From: Rhizobiales bacterium 63-22
GTDB taxonomy: Bacteria; Pseudomonadota; Alphaproteobacteria; Rhizobiales; Rhizobiaceae
Direction: 5' to 3'
Assembly: GCA_001898995.1 (NCBI GenBank)
Contig: MKVZ01000017.1
Location: forward strand, 215,948-279,947
Length of the DNA stretch: 64,000 nt
In this document: piece after piece, positions 17,598 through 27,114 of the stretch
How positions within the stretch are numbered: the stretch's first letter is position 1
Layout of the letters: each line of letters opens with the position of its first letter
Made by a program: the position numbers and the translations under genes
The notes under the pieces: generated by a model
Told to the model about the DNA's origin: nothing
Databases searched by the model: none
Seen by the model: the letters and a program-made list of their open reading frames with translations, nothing else

Positions 17598-18290
17598 TCA
17601 AGCAGGATGGGCGACGGCGGTGATCAACTGTTCCGCCATCTCCACGGTGAACTGGTCGAAACGGGAGATGACGCGGCTCGGCTCGAACGTATGCACCGGC
17701 AGATCGGTATAGCCATAATCGACGGCGACGACCGGAATACCGGCCGCCTTCGCGGTGTCGATATCTGTGCGGCTGTCACCGACCATGATGGCACGGTCGC
17801 GGTCGCCGCCGGCGCGCTCGATGGTGCCGGTCAGGTGGCGCGGATCGGGCTTGCGCCACGAAAACGTGTCGGCGCCGCAGATGGCGGCGAAGCGGCCGGC
17901 TTCGCCGAGCGAGGTCAGGAGCTTCACCGAAAGCGCCTCATATTTGTTGGTGCAGACGGCGAGGCGGTAACCGTGCGCGGCGAAGCGGTCCATCGCATCC
18001 AGCACACCCGGATAGAAGACCGAACCGCCGGGCATATGGGCGGCGTAATAGTCGCGGAATTCCTCCACCAGCGTGTCGAGCCGGTCGTTGTCGACGGATG
18101 CCTGCTGGGCGGCGAAGGCGCGTTCGATCATCACCCGGCCGCCCTGACCGACGAAGCGGCGCAATTGCTGGCGGTCGGCGGGCCTGAGGCCGGAAAGGGT
18201 CAGGCAGTGATTGAGGCTGTCGAGCAGGTCCGGCGCGGTGTCGACGATGGTTCCGTCGAGGTCGAAAACGATGATGGGCTGGGCGGACAT
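17598..18290 (-). CDS. gph: Phosphoglycolate phosphatase
   Basis: This 230-residue HAD-superfamily enzyme would remove phosphate from 2-phosphoglycolate, formed during DNA repair or oxygenase side reactions. Motif I is VFDLDGTIVDTAPDL, typical of Gph. Other motifs are CTNKYEALS, SWRKPDPRHL and MVGDSRTDIDTAKAAG. ATG 18290 is chosen because the preceding nine codons do not resemble the family and a GAAG site sits upstream. It is divergent from rpiA, a pairing common in Rhizobiales. Confidence 0.88.
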   Translation of the reverse strand: MSAQPIIVFDLDGTIVDTAPDLLDSLNHCLTLSGLRPADRQQLRRFVGQGGRVMIERAFAAQQASVDNDRLDTLVEEFRDYYAAHMPGGSVFYPGVLDAMDRFAAHGYRLAVCTNKYEALSVKLLTSLGEAGRFAAICGADTFSWRKPDPRHLTGTIERAGGDRDRAIMVGDSRTDIDTAKAAGIPVVAVDYGYTDLPVHTFEPSRVISRFDQFTVEMAEQLITAVAHPA

Positions 18291-18508
18291 TAGGCTTCTT
18301 TCATAAGCGGGAAGCATGGGAGGGGTACGGAATACCTATCCGATCGCGGGCGGCTGCTCAAGTTCGCTCACGCGATTGCGCCGGGTGTGAATTTTTGCGG
18401 CCAATACGATTAGAAGCTTTGTCGCGCCGTCCCGACATGCTAGACGCGGAACCGGACTGACCCTTGGGGGTGGCAAGGAAACCCGCGCGGAATATCGGGA
18501 ACCATAAA

Positions 18509-19207
18509 ATGGATGATGCACGCAAGCTGAAGATCGCAGCCGCAGCCGAGGCCCTGACCCATGTCCGGGACGGCATGCGTCTGGGTATCGGCACGGGCAC
18601 CACGGCGGAGGAATTCGTGCGGCTTCTGGCCGAAAAGGTGAAGGGCGGTTTCCGGATCGTCGGCGTGCCCACCTCGGAACGCACCGCCGCTCTGTGCCGG
18701 GAACTGGGCATTTCGCTGACGACGCTGGACGAAACGCCGCATCTCGATCTGACCATCGACGGCGCCGACGAGGTCTCTTCCGACCTGACCCTCATCAAGG
18801 GCGGCGGCGGCGCGCTTCTGCGCGAGAAGATCGTGGCAGCCGCGTCGGATGCGATGATCGTCATCGCCGACGGTTCGAAAGTGGTGGAGACGCTGGGGCG
18901 TTTTCCGCTGCCCATCGAGGTCAACCGATTCGGACTTGGCGCGACGATGCGCGCGATTGCGGCGGCGGCGGACAAATGCGGCCTTGCAGGGCCGCTGGAC
19001 CTGCGGTTAAAAGATGGCTCGCCTTTCGTGACGGATGGTGGACATTACATCGTCGACGCATCTTTTGGCCGTATTCCCGCGCCAAACACACTTTCCGAGG
19101 CTCTCTTCGCCATACCCGGCGTGGTGGAGCATGGACTTTTCATCGGACTGGCGCGTGCGGCGATCATCGCCGGCACCGACGGAATCCGCACCATGAACCG
19201 GTCTTGA
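18509..19207 (+). CDS. rpiA: Ribose-5-phosphate isomerase A
   Basis: This 232-residue enzyme interconverts ribose 5-phosphate and ribulose 5-phosphate in the pentose phosphate pathway. Motifs are [11 protein letters not shown], the catalytic LTIDGADEV, and [15 protein letters not shown] 18509 gives the usual family length; an upstream in-frame ATG at 18464 would add 15 basic residues. The 218-base spacer to gph should hold both promoters, though no convincing boxes stand out. Confidence 0.95.
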   Translation: MDDARKLKIAAAAEALTHVRDGMRLGIGTGTTAEEFVRLLAEKVKGGFRIVGVPTSERTAALCRELGISLTTLDETPHLDLTIDGADEVSSDLTLIKGGGGALLREKIVAAASDAMIVIADGSKVVETLGRFPLPIEVNRFGLGATMRAIAAAADKCGLAGPLDLRLKDGSPFVTDGGHYIVDASFGRIPAPNTLSEALFAIPGVVEHGLFIGLARAAIIAGTDGIRTMNRS

Positions 19208-19232
19208 ACCGAATGAACGGAGTACTGAGCAT

Positions 19233-19814
19233 ATGATACCGGCAACTGGCTTTCGTCGTCTGATTGCACCGCTTTCCGCAGCCGTCCTGCTGGCAGGCAT
19301 TCATGCGGCGTCCGCGCAGGACGTCACCCAGTCCCAACTCGAAGCCGCGCGCGCGGCGATCTCCGCCATTCACGCCACCGACCAGTTCGACGAAATTCTG
19401 CCGCAGGCGGCGCGTGCGCTCGCGGCCGAGCTGATCCAGAAGGATCCGAATCTACAGGAACTCATCAGCAAGACCGTCGATGAAAAGGCGCTGGAGCTGA
19501 CCGCGCGCCGCGCCGATCTCGAAACCGAGTGCGCGCGCGTCTATGCGAAGGCCTTCACCGAGGACGAACTGAAGGCGATCACCGCCTTCTACACCTCGCC
19601 GGCGGGCAAGAAGCTCCTGACCGAAGGCCCGATCGTGACGCGCGAGGTCGTGAAGGCCGCGAATATATGGCAGAACGGCATCGCCCGCGATCTCGCCCAC
19701 AACGTGGCAGTGGTGCTTGCCGCAAAGGCGCCGTCCACGCCCGCCGTCGCTCCGGCGACAGACGACGATGCAGCGGCACCGGCCGTTCCCGCCAAGAAGC
19801 CGGCCAAGAAGTGA
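19233..19814 (+). CDS. Exported DUF2059 domain protein
   Basis: This 193-residue protein starts with a signal peptide (residues 1 to about 29, cleavage near ASAQD). A helical DUF2059 domain follows at about residues 70-150, with the typical segment FTEDELKAITAFYTSPAGKK, and the tail is rich in Ala, Pro and Lys. DUF2059 proteins are periplasmic and their function is unknown. It lies 25 bases after rpiA and before gor, an order I recall as common in Rhizobiales. Confidence 0.88.
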   Translation: MIPATGFRRLIAPLSAAVLLAGIHAASAQDVTQSQLEAARAAISAIHATDQFDEILPQAARALAAELIQKDPNLQELISKTVDEKALELTARRADLETECARVYAKAFTEDELKAITAFYTSPAGKKLLTEGPIVTREVVKAANIWQNGIARDLAHNVAVVLAAKAPSTPAVAPATDDDAAAPAVPAKKPAKK

Positions 19815-19817
19815 TCG

Positions 19818-19840
19818 GCTAGTGGAACCAATTTGACATT
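19818..19840. repeat. Single arm of palindromic repeat family B
   Basis: GCTAGTGGAACCAATTTGACATT matches, with one change, the arm GTGGAACGAATTTGACATT of the complete palindrome at 54705-54776. Only one arm is present here, four bases after the DUF2059 stop and just before a terminator. I infer a decayed copy of a dispersed repeat. Confidence 0.6.
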
Positions 19841-19847
19841 GATTTTG

Positions 19848-19876
19848 AAAGCCCGGCTGCCTGCCGGGCTTTTTCT
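19848..19876 (+). terminator. Rho-independent terminator after the rpiA-DUF2059 unit
   Basis: The ten-base stem AAAGCCCGGC/GCCGGGCTTT has a TGCCT loop and runs into a T-rich stretch (TTTTTCTTT). It lies between the DUF2059 gene and gor. Confidence 0.85.
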
Positions 19877-19926
19877 TTATATGAATGAATAATAGATATC
19901 GGATTTGCGCAGGACTGGAGAGACCA

Positions 19927-21321
19927 ATGACCAGCTTCGACTATGACCTCTTTGTTATCGGTGGCGGCTCCGGCGGCGTGCGCGCGGGCCGTCTGGCGGG
20001 CGCGATGGGCAAAAGGGTCGGGCTGGCGGAGGAATACCGCATGGGCGGCACCTGCGTCATCCGCGGCTGTGTGCCCAAGAAGCTCTTCGTCTATGCCTCG
20101 CAGTTTCCCGAGCATTTCGAGGATTCGGCCGGTTTTGGCTGGAGTGTAGGCGAGACCCATTTCGACTGGCGGAAGCTGGTCGAGGCCAAGGATCGCGAAA
20201 TCGCCCGGCTGGAGGGCCTTTACCGCAAGGGGCTGGAGAACGCGCAGGTGGAGATTTTCGCCAGCCGCGCCGAACTCATCGATCCGCATACGGTGGAATT
20301 GAAAGCCGATGGCCGCCGTGTCACCGCCGGAACGATCCTGATCGCCACCGGCGGACGTCCCAATCTGCACGAGGCTCTGCCGGGGCACGAATACTGCATC
20401 ACCTCAAACGAGGCCTTCGATCTCGAAACCCTGCCGGATTCCATCGTGATTGCCGGCGGCGGCTATATCGCCGTCGAATTCGCCAATATTTTTCACGGCC
20501 TCGGCGTGAAGACGACGCTGGTCTATCGAGGCAGGGAAATCCTGTCGCGCTTCGACCACGATCTGCGGCATCTACTGCATGAGACCATGGAATCCAAGGG
20601 CATCCGCATCGTCTGCGGCGCGGTGTTCGAAAAGGTGGAGAAGCAGGCGGATGTCGGCCTGACGGTCCATCTTTCAAACGGCGAGACGCTGCATGCCGGG
20701 CAGGCCATGCTGGCGCTGGGGCGCATCCCGAATACCACGGGGCTGGGGCTTGAAAAGGCGGGCGTGGCGCTCGGGAAGCTGGGGGCCATCGCGGTGGACG
20801 ACTATTCGCGCACCAGCGTTGCGCATATCTGGGCGATCGGCGACGTCACCGACCGCGTGCAGCTTACGCCTGTCGCCATTCACGAGGCGATGTGCTTCCT
20901 CGAAACGGCATTCAAGGACAATCCGACCCGGCCGGACCATGAACTGATCGCGACGGCGGTGTTTTCTCAGCCGGAGATCGGCACGGTGGGGCTGACCGAA
21001 GATCAGGCGGCGGAAAAATATCCGGAGATCGAGGTCTATCGCGCCCTGTTTCGGCCGATGAAGAACACGCTTTCGGGCCGTAACGAAAAAGTGCTGATGA
21101 AGCTCGTCGTCGATGCAGCGAGCCGCAGGGTCGTGGGCGCGCATATATTGGGTCCCGATGCCGGCGAAATGGCGCAGCTTCTCGGTATTTCGCTCAAGGC
21201 CGGCGCGACCAAGGACGTTTTCGACCGCACCATGGCGGTACATCCGACCGCAGCCGAAGAACTGGTCACCATGTACAAACCGAGCTACCGGATCGTCGGC
21301 GGGAAAAAGGTCGAGGACTGA
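19927..21321 (+). CDS. gor: Glutathione-disulfide reductase
   Basis: This 464-residue flavoenzyme reduces glutathione disulfide with NADPH. The FAD-binding GGGSGGVRAGR motif and the redox-active disulfide GGTCVIRGCVPKK are at the N-terminus, the NADPH-binding GGGYIAVEFA lies mid-protein, and the catalytic His region VHPTAAEELVTM is at the C-terminus. ATG 19927 is chosen because the enzyme family starts a few residues before the FAD strand. A terminator separates it from the gene upstream. Confidence 0.95.
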   Translation: MTSFDYDLFVIGGGSGGVRAGRLAGAMGKRVGLAEEYRMGGTCVIRGCVPKKLFVYASQFPEHFEDSAGFGWSVGETHFDWRKLVEAKDREIARLEGLYRKGLENAQVEIFASRAELIDPHTVELKADGRRVTAGTILIATGGRPNLHEALPGHEYCITSNEAFDLETLPDSIVIAGGGYIAVEFANIFHGLGVKTTLVYRGREILSRFDHDLRHLLHETMESKGIRIVCGAVFEKVEKQADVGLTVHLSNGETLHAGQAMLALGRIPNTTGLGLEKAGVALGKLGAIAVDDYSRTSVAHIWAIGDVTDRVQLTPVAIHEAMCFLETAFKDNPTRPDHELIATAVFSQPEIGTVGLTEDQAAEKYPEIEVYRALFRPMKNTLSGRNEKVLMKLVVDAASRRVVGAHILGPDAGEMAQLLGISLKAGATKDVFDRTMAVHPTAAEELVTMYKPSYRIVGGKKVED

Positions 21322-21429
21322 GCCTTGATCGCGGGCGGCATCGTTAACGATTATCGCTGGCATAAATCCCGTACCTGCATTATATGAGCGCCACGACAAA
21401 GCAGGCAGATACTGCAAACAGGTGCTCAA

Positions 21430-22809
21430 ATGACGAACTGGACCCCGCATTCCTGGAGAAACATGCCGATCAAGCAGGCGCCGGCCTATCCCGACGCGCA
21501 GGCTCTGAAGGATGTCGAGGCCCGTCTGCGCACCTATCCGCCGCTGGTTTTTGCAGGCGAGGCGCGCAAGCTAAAGAAGCAACTGGCCGATGTGGCGGAA
21601 GGCCGTGCTTTCCTGCTTCAGGGTGGCGATTGCGCCGAGAGCTTCGCCGAGCATGGCGCGGACAATATCCGCGATTTCTTCCGCGTCTTCCTGCAGATGG
21701 CGGTCGTGCTGACCTTCGGCGCGTCGAAGCCGGTGGTGAAGGTCGGCCGCATCGCCGGCCAGTTCGCCAAGCCGCGCTCCGCCGACATGGAGACGAAGGA
21801 CGGCGTCGATCTTCCATCCTATCGCGGTGACATCATCAACGGCATCGAGTTCGACGCGGCCTCGCGCGTGCCCGATCCGCAGCGTCAGGACATGGCCTAT
21901 CGCCAGTCGGCGGCGACGCTGAATCTGCTGCGCGCCTTCGCGCAGGGCGGTTATGCCAATCTGGAGAACGTGCACCAGTGGATGCTCGGCTTCGTGGGCA
22001 AGAGCCCGCAGGCGGAGCGTTATGCCGCGCTTGCGCAGCGCATTTCCGAGACGATGGATTTTATGCGCGCCGTCGGCATCACGGCGGAAAGCAATCCGGC
22101 GCTGCGCGAGACGGATTTCTACACCAGCCACGAGGCGCTGCTGCTCGGATACGAGGAGGCGCTGACCCGCGTCGACTCCACCTCGGGCGACTGGTACGCC
22201 ACGTCCGGCCACATGATCTGGATCGGCGACCGTACGCGGCAGGCCGACCATGCCCATGTCGAATATTGCCGTGGCATCAAGAATCCGCTCGGCCTCAAAT
22301 GCGGCCCGTCGCTCCAGCCGGACGATCTGATCCGCCTGATCGACCTGCTCAACCCGGAGAACGAGGCAGGCCGTCTGACGCTCATCGCGCGCTTCGGCTG
22401 CGATAAGGTCGGCGATCACCTGCCACAGCTCATCCGGGCCGTGGAACGCGAGGGCCGCAAGGTGGTGTGGTCCTGCGACCCGATGCACGGCAACACGATT
22501 ACGGCGGCGGGCGGCTACAAGACGCGGCCTTTCGACCGTATCCTCAAGGAAGTGGAGAGCTTCTTTGCCATCCATCACGCCGAGGGCACGCATCCGGGCG
22601 GCATCCATGTGGAGATGACCGGCAAGAACGTCACCGAATGCACCGGCGGCGCGCGCGCCATTTCGGCGGAAGACCTGTCGGATCGCTACCACACCCATTG
22701 CGATCCGCGCCTCAATGCCGATCAGGCGCTGGAACTGGCCTTCCTTCTGGCTGAACTGCTCAAGAAGGAGCGCGATGCGGGGGCGGAAAAGCAGGCCGCG
22801 AGCGCCTGA
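21430..22809 (+). CDS. aroG: Class II 3-deoxy-7-phosphoheptulonate synthase
   Basis: This 459-residue type II DAHP synthase catalyses the first step of aromatic amino-acid synthesis. It is the plant/actinobacterial-type enzyme that is also standard in Rhizobiales. Motifs include [36 protein letters not shown] and [11 protein letters not shown], all typical of the class. It ends before a strong terminator and stands alone in its orientation block between gor and dgkA. Confidence 0.93.
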   Translation: MTNWTPHSWRNMPIKQAPAYPDAQALKDVEARLRTYPPLVFAGEARKLKKQLADVAEGRAFLLQGGDCAESFAEHGADNIRDFFRVFLQMAVVLTFGASKPVVKVGRIAGQFAKPRSADMETKDGVDLPSYRGDIINGIEFDAASRVPDPQRQDMAYRQSAATLNLLRAFAQGGYANLENVHQWMLGFVGKSPQAERYAALAQRISETMDFMRAVGITAESNPALRETDFYTSHEALLLGYEEALTRVDSTSGDWYATSGHMIWIGDRTRQADHAHVEYCRGIKNPLGLKCGPSLQPDDLIRLIDLLNPENEAGRLTLIARFGCDKVGDHLPQLIRAVEREGRKVVWSCDPMHGNTITAAGGYKTRPFDRILKEVESFFAIHHAEGTHPGGIHVEMTGKNVTECTGGARAISAEDLSDRYHTHCDPRLNADQALELAFLLAELLKKERDAGAEKQAASA

Positions 22810-22830
22810 ACGGTTTTTTCGGGTTAGAGG

Positions 22831-22867
22831 GCAGGGCGGAGAAACTCATCTCCGCCCTGCTGTTTTT
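22831..22867 (+). terminator. Rho-independent terminator after aroG
   Basis: A 12-base perfect stem GCAGGGCGGAGA/TCTCCGCCCTGC with loop AACTCA is followed by TGTTTTT. Confidence 0.9.
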
Positions 22868-22889
22868 CACGACAGCGAGGGGGGAGTTC

Positions 22890-23240
22890 ATGCGGCGTAT
22901 TTTTCTGGCTTTTCTCAATTCCCTGCGGGCGCTCGGCCATCTCGCGGGTAACGAGAAGGCCGTCCAGCAGGAACTGGCGCTGTTCGTGATCTCGCTGCCG
23001 GTGGCGTTCTTTCTGGCGCGGACATGGCTCGCCTTTCTGCTCTTGACCGGATCGCTGCTGTTCCTGATCCTGATCGAGGTGCTGAACACGGGTATAGAGG
23101 CGACCTGCAACGCCATTACCCGCGACTTCCGTGAGGAAATCCGGATCGCCAAGGATTGCGGTTCGCTGGCCGTGCTGATCGCAGTCATTTTTGCCGCGAC
23201 CATCTGGATTTATATTCTCGCGACGACTTATCTGGCTTGA
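22890..23240 (+). CDS. dgkA: Diacylglycerol kinase
   Basis: This 116-residue inner-membrane enzyme phosphorylates diacylglycerol to recycle lipid headgroups. Three hydrophobic helices are visible. The active-site segments are NEKAVQQELA at the N-terminus and LIEVLNTGIEATCN at the start of helix 2, and AKDCGSLAV precedes helix 3. Length fits the small trimeric DgkA family. A ribosome binding site (GAGGGGGG) precedes the ATG. Confidence 0.92.
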   Translation: MRRIFLAFLNSLRALGHLAGNEKAVQQELALFVISLPVAFFLARTWLAFLLLTGSLLFLILIEVLNTGIEATCNAITRDFREEIRIAKDCGSLAVLIAVIFAATIWIYILATTYLA

Positions 23241-23278
23241 TGTTGCAATAGGGCGCGCAGGCGCGCTAAAGCTTCGTC

Positions 23279-24958
23279 ATGACAAGCCCTCACGAGAATC
23301 CCGCCATGCTTCGTATCGCCGTCGCGCAGCTTAACCCTGTCATGGGAGACATCGCCGGAAATCTGGCGAAAGCGCGCGCCGCCCGCGCGGAAGCCGCCGC
23401 GATGGGGGCCGATCTTGTCCTGTTCACCGAATTGTTCATCGCCGGTTATCCGCCGGAGGATATGGTGCTGAAGCCGGCTTTCGTCGCGGCCTGCGAGAAG
23501 GCGGTGCGCGATCTCGCCGCCGATACCGCCGATGGCGGCCCCGGCGTCATCGTCGGCACGCCGCTTCGCCGCGACAGCGGGCTGCACAACAGCGTCGCCG
23601 TGCTCGACGGCGGCGAAGTGATCGCGGAGCGGTTCAAGGTCGATTTGCCCAATTATGGCGAGTTCGACGAAAAGCGCGTGTTCCAGCCGGGGCCGATGCC
23701 CGGCCCGGTCAATTTCCGTGGCGTGCGCATCGGCATTCCCATATGCGAGGATATATGGGGCGAACTCGGCGTCGCGGAGACGCTGGCGGAGAGCGGCGCG
23801 GAAATCCTGCTCGTTCCCAACGGCTCGCCCTATCACCATGCCAAGACGGACCTGCGCTATCAGGTCGTCCTGAAACAGGTGATCGAGACCGATCTGCCGA
23901 TGGTCTATGCCAATCAGGTCGGCGGGCAGGACGAACTCGTCTTCGACGGCGGTTCTTTCGCCTTCAATGCCGACAGGTCGCTCTGTCTGCAAATGCCGCA
24001 ATTCGTAGAGCATATCACGCTGACCGTCTGGACGCGTGAAGGCGAGGGATGGCGCTGCGCGCAAGGCGAAAAGGCAGCGTTGCCGGAAGGGCAGGAGGCG
24101 GATTATTCCGCATGCATGCTGGGCCTGCGCGATTATGTGAACAAGAACGGATTCAAGGACGTGGTGCTCGGCCTTTCCGGCGGCATCGATTCGGCGATCT
24201 GCGCCGCGCTCGCCGTCGATGCGCTCGGCAAAGACCGGGTGCGCTGCGTCATGCTGCCCTATCGCTACACGTCCGGCGAGTCGCTGAAGGATGCCGCCGA
24301 CTGCGCCGGAGTGCTCGGCGTGCGTTATGACGTGGTGCCGATCGCCGCACCGGTGGAAGGCTTCATGCAGGCGCTTCAGCCGCTTTTCGCCGGTACCGAA
24401 AGCGGCGTGACGGAAGAAAACCTGCAAAGCCGTGCGCGGGGCACGATCCTGATGGCGATCTCCAACAAGTTCGGCTCCATGGTCGTCACCACCGGCAACA
24501 AGTCGGAAATGTCGGTCGGCTACGCCACGCTTTACGGTGATATGAACGGCGGCTTCAATCCGATCAAGGACGTGTACAAGATGCAGGTCTATGCGCTGTC
24601 GGAATGGCGCAACGCCCATGTGCCGCTGGGCGCGCTCGGACCGGCGGGCGAGGTTATTCCGCAGAACATCATCGCCAAGGCGCCGTCCGCCGAACTGCGC
24701 GAGAACCAGACCGATCAGGATTCGCTGCCGCCCTACCCGGTGCTGGACGATATTCTTGAATGCCTCGTCGAAAACGAGATGGGCAATGACGAGATCGCCG
24801 CGCGCGGCCATCCGCTCGAAACCGTGCGGCGTATCGAGCATTTGCTCTATCTCGCCGAATACAAGCGCCGGCAATCCGCGCCGGGCACCAAGATCACCCG
24901 GAAGAATTTCGGACGCGACCGTCGTTATCCGATCACGAACCGCTTCCGCGACCGCTGA
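23279..24958 (+). CDS. nadE: Glutamine-dependent NAD+ synthase
   Basis: This 559-residue enzyme makes NAD+ from deamido-NAD+ using glutamine nitrogen. The N-terminal nitrilase-like amidase domain shows the Glu-Lys-Cys triad in [26 protein letters not shown] and [10 protein letters not shown]. The C-terminal synthetase domain has the ATP pyrophosphatase loop LSGGIDSA. The start could be ATG 23279 or ATG 23306; neither has a strong ribosome binding site and I give the longer form. It is followed 16 bases later by gltX. Confidence 0.93.
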   Translation: MTSPHENPAMLRIAVAQLNPVMGDIAGNLAKARAARAEAAAMGADLVLFTELFIAGYPPEDMVLKPAFVAACEKAVRDLAADTADGGPGVIVGTPLRRDSGLHNSVAVLDGGEVIAERFKVDLPNYGEFDEKRVFQPGPMPGPVNFRGVRIGIPICEDIWGELGVAETLAESGAEILLVPNGSPYHHAKTDLRYQVVLKQVIETDLPMVYANQVGGQDELVFDGGSFAFNADRSLCLQMPQFVEHITLTVWTREGEGWRCAQGEKAALPEGQEADYSACMLGLRDYVNKNGFKDVVLGLSGGIDSAICAALAVDALGKDRVRCVMLPYRYTSGESLKDAADCAGVLGVRYDVVPIAAPVEGFMQALQPLFAGTESGVTEENLQSRARGTILMAISNKFGSMVVTTGNKSEMSVGYATLYGDMNGGFNPIKDVYKMQVYALSEWRNAHVPLGALGPAGEVIPQNIIAKAPSAELRENQTDQDSLPPYPVLDDILECLVENEMGNDEIAARGHPLETVRRIEHLLYLAEYKRRQSAPGTKITRKNFGRDRRYPITNRFRDR

Positions 24959-24974
24959 CTTTGAAAGAATTGCC

Positions 24975-26348
24975 ATGCCCGTGACCGTCCGTTTCGCCCC
25001 GTCGCCGACGGGCTATATCCATATCGGCAATACGAGGACGGCGCTCGCCAACTGGCTCTATGCCCGCAGGAACAGTGGACGCTTTATCCTGCGCTACGAC
25101 GATACCGACGTGGAGCGCTCGAAGGACGAATATGCGCGCGCCATCGCCACCGATCTCGCATGGCTCGGTGTGACGCCGGATCGCGTCGAATACCAGTCGA
25201 AGCGATTCGATATTTATGATCGCGCCGTCGCGGCACTAAAGGCGGCGGGCCTGCTCTATCCCTGCTACGAGACGGCGGAGGAACTGGAGCGCCGCCGCAA
25301 GCTGCGCCTCGCGCGCCGCCTGCCGCCGGTCTACGGGCGCGAAGCGCTGAAACTGACGGACGCCGAAAAATCGGCCTTCGAGGCCGAGGGCCGCAAGCCG
25401 CACTGGCGTTTTCTGCTGCCCAATTTCGAGAGCGACCCGTTCGAGACGCGCCGTACGGAGGTCCATTGGGACGATCTGGTGCGCGGGTTCCAGACGGTCG
25501 ATCTCGCCTCCATGTCCGATCCCGTGCTGGTGCGCGAGGACGGCACCTATCTCTACACGCTTCCTTCGGTCGCGGACGATATCGACATGGGCGTGACGCA
25601 TATCATTCGAGGCGACGACCATGTGACGAATACGGGCGTGCAGATCGCGATTTTCCGCGCGCTCGGCGCGGAGCCGCCGGTGTTCGGGCATCATAATCTC
25701 CTGACCACCGTATCGGGCGAGGGCCTGTCCAAGCGGACCGGCGCGCTGTCGGTCGGTAGCTTGCGTGAAAACGGCTACGAGCCGATGGCGGTGGCTTCGC
25801 TTGCCGTTCTCATCGGCACATCGGAAAGCGTTTCTGCAGCACCCGATATGGATGCGCTGGCCGAGCGCTTCGACCTTGCCTCGATTTCCAAATCGGCGGC
25901 CAAGTTCGATCCGGCGGAACTCGATACGCTGAATCGCGCGCTGCTGCACGATATGCCGTTTGCGTCGGCAAAGCCCCGGCTTGAAGCTTTGGGCATTGCG
26001 GGTGAAAGGGCGGAATCCTTCTGGCTTGCCGTGCGTGGCAATCTCGACCGCTTCAACGAAGTGGGGCACTGGTGGCAGATCGTCGAGGGCGACCTGCCCG
26101 AAGCCCCTGATCTTTCGGATGAAGACCGGGAATTTGTTCGCGCGGCTTTCGCACTGCTGCCGCCCGCACCGTGGAACCGCGAGACCTGGAAGGTCTGGAC
26201 CGAGGCGGTGAAGGCGGCGACGGGCCGCAAGGGCAGGAACCTGTTCATGCCCCTGCGTCTGGCGCTTACGGGGCAGGCGCATGGACCGGAACTGGCCGAT
26301 CTCCTGCCGCTGATAGGGCCGGATAGAACAAAGGCCCGACAACCCTGA
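24975..26348 (+). CDS. gltX: Glutamate--tRNA ligase
   Basis: This 457-residue class I synthetase charges tRNA with glutamate. The HIGH-type motif is [11 protein letters not shown] and the KMSKS-type motif is LSKRTG. Brucella-type genomes carry two gltX genes; the short length suits the smaller paralogue, but which tRNAs it charges cannot be told from sequence. The last 83 bases overlap, on the opposite strand, the end of a lipoprotein gene. Confidence 0.92.
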   Translation: MPVTVRFAPSPTGYIHIGNTRTALANWLYARRNSGRFILRYDDTDVERSKDEYARAIATDLAWLGVTPDRVEYQSKRFDIYDRAVAALKAAGLLYPCYETAEELERRRKLRLARRLPPVYGREALKLTDAEKSAFEAEGRKPHWRFLLPNFESDPFETRRTEVHWDDLVRGFQTVDLASMSDPVLVREDGTYLYTLPSVADDIDMGVTHIIRGDDHVTNTGVQIAIFRALGAEPPVFGHHNLLTTVSGEGLSKRTGALSVGSLRENGYEPMAVASLAVLIGTSESVSAAPDMDALAERFDLASISKSAAKFDPAELDTLNRALLHDMPFASAKPRLEALGIAGERAESFWLAVRGNLDRFNEVGHWWQIVEGDLPEAPDLSDEDREFVRAAFALLPPAPWNRETWKVWTEAVKAATGRKGRNLFMPLRLALTGQAHGPELADLLPLIGPDRTKARQP

Positions 26349-26976
26349 TGTGAAGATTGGCGTCATACGGACGTTCTGGCGGCGGTGTTGCCTTGACGGT
26401 AACCGGCTGAACAGATGGCGTGCTCGCGGCGGGCTGCACCGGCAGCAGCGGGGTGAGCGTGATCGCTGCGGGTTTGGGCGGGTTCGGCGTGATGATTTTC
26501 GCCTTCTGTTCGGATATCGGCTTTTTGGCCTTCAGGAATTTTCGGCGCGGCATGGCTTTTCGCCTGAAAACCGGGTGGGATTTGACCACCGGTTGCCAGC
26601 TTGCAGTGCAGGCGCGGACATAGAGCGCGGGCGATGGCCTGCCGTTGACCACCGCGATCAATTCCCTGAGCCGACCCTCCAATATCGCATTTTCACGGTC
26701 GAGCCGTGCCGTGGTCATGGCGATCCGTGTGCAGCCCGGCGAGGCGAAAGCGGCGCAGCGGCGCAATCCGGCTTCCGTTCTCAACCGTGCAATTTCGCGC
26801 CGGTTGCGCTCCAGCCGCGCGGCGGTCGGGGCGGCGAGGACGGTAAGACGGGATTTCTCGCGTGGCGAGCAATCCTGTACCGGCTGGGTGGTCGTGCAGG
26901 CCGTCAGGAAGAGCGCTGCGGCGAGCAGAATGGAAAAATAAAAAATCCGCAAATTATCGGCAAAAATATCGTACAT
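26266..26976 (-). CDS. Putative lipoprotein of unknown function
   Basis: The 236-residue product has a lipoprotein signal peptide with lipobox LTAC at about residues 24-27, then a helical, Arg-rich part with heptad-like spacing (about residues 40-105) and a Pro/Lys-rich tail. A good AAGGAG site lies seven bases before the start. The 3' end overlaps convergent gltX by 83 bases, so a shorter real 3' end cannot be excluded. I do not recognise the family; the coiled-coil-plus-linker layout would suit an envelope-spanning lipoprotein. Confidence 0.65.
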   Translation of the reverse strand: MYDIFADNLRIFYFSILLAAALFLTACTTTQPVQDCSPREKSRLTVLAAPTAARLERNRREIARLRTEAGLRRCAAFASPGCTRIAMTTARLDRENAILEGRLRELIAVVNGRPSPALYVRACTASWQPVVKSHPVFRRKAMPRRKFLKAKKPISEQKAKIITPNPPKPAAITLTPLLPVQPAASTPSVQPVTVKATPPPERPYDANLHIRVVGPLFYPALSAAGDRPVPVHAPAP

Positions 26977-27040
26977 GGAGCAACTCCTTAATGAAATAAG
27001 TATGCTCGTAATTGTTTGTATTTATGCCTAACAAAAAGTA

Positions 27041-27075
27041 AACGCCAAGTATGATGATGATTCATACTTGGCGTT
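27041..27075 (-). terminator. Terminator after maeB (long perfect hairpin)
   Basis: A 14-base perfect stem AACGCCAAGTATGA/TCATACTTGGCGTT has a seven-base loop. On the minus strand it is followed by TTACTTTTTGT. It lies 40 bases downstream of the maeB stop and upstream of the lipoprotein gene, which reads the same way. T residues also follow on the + strand, so it may work in both directions. Confidence 0.75.
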
Positions 27076-27114
27076 TTGTCTTATTTAGAGCGTAAATTGA
27101 AAAAAGGATTTTCT

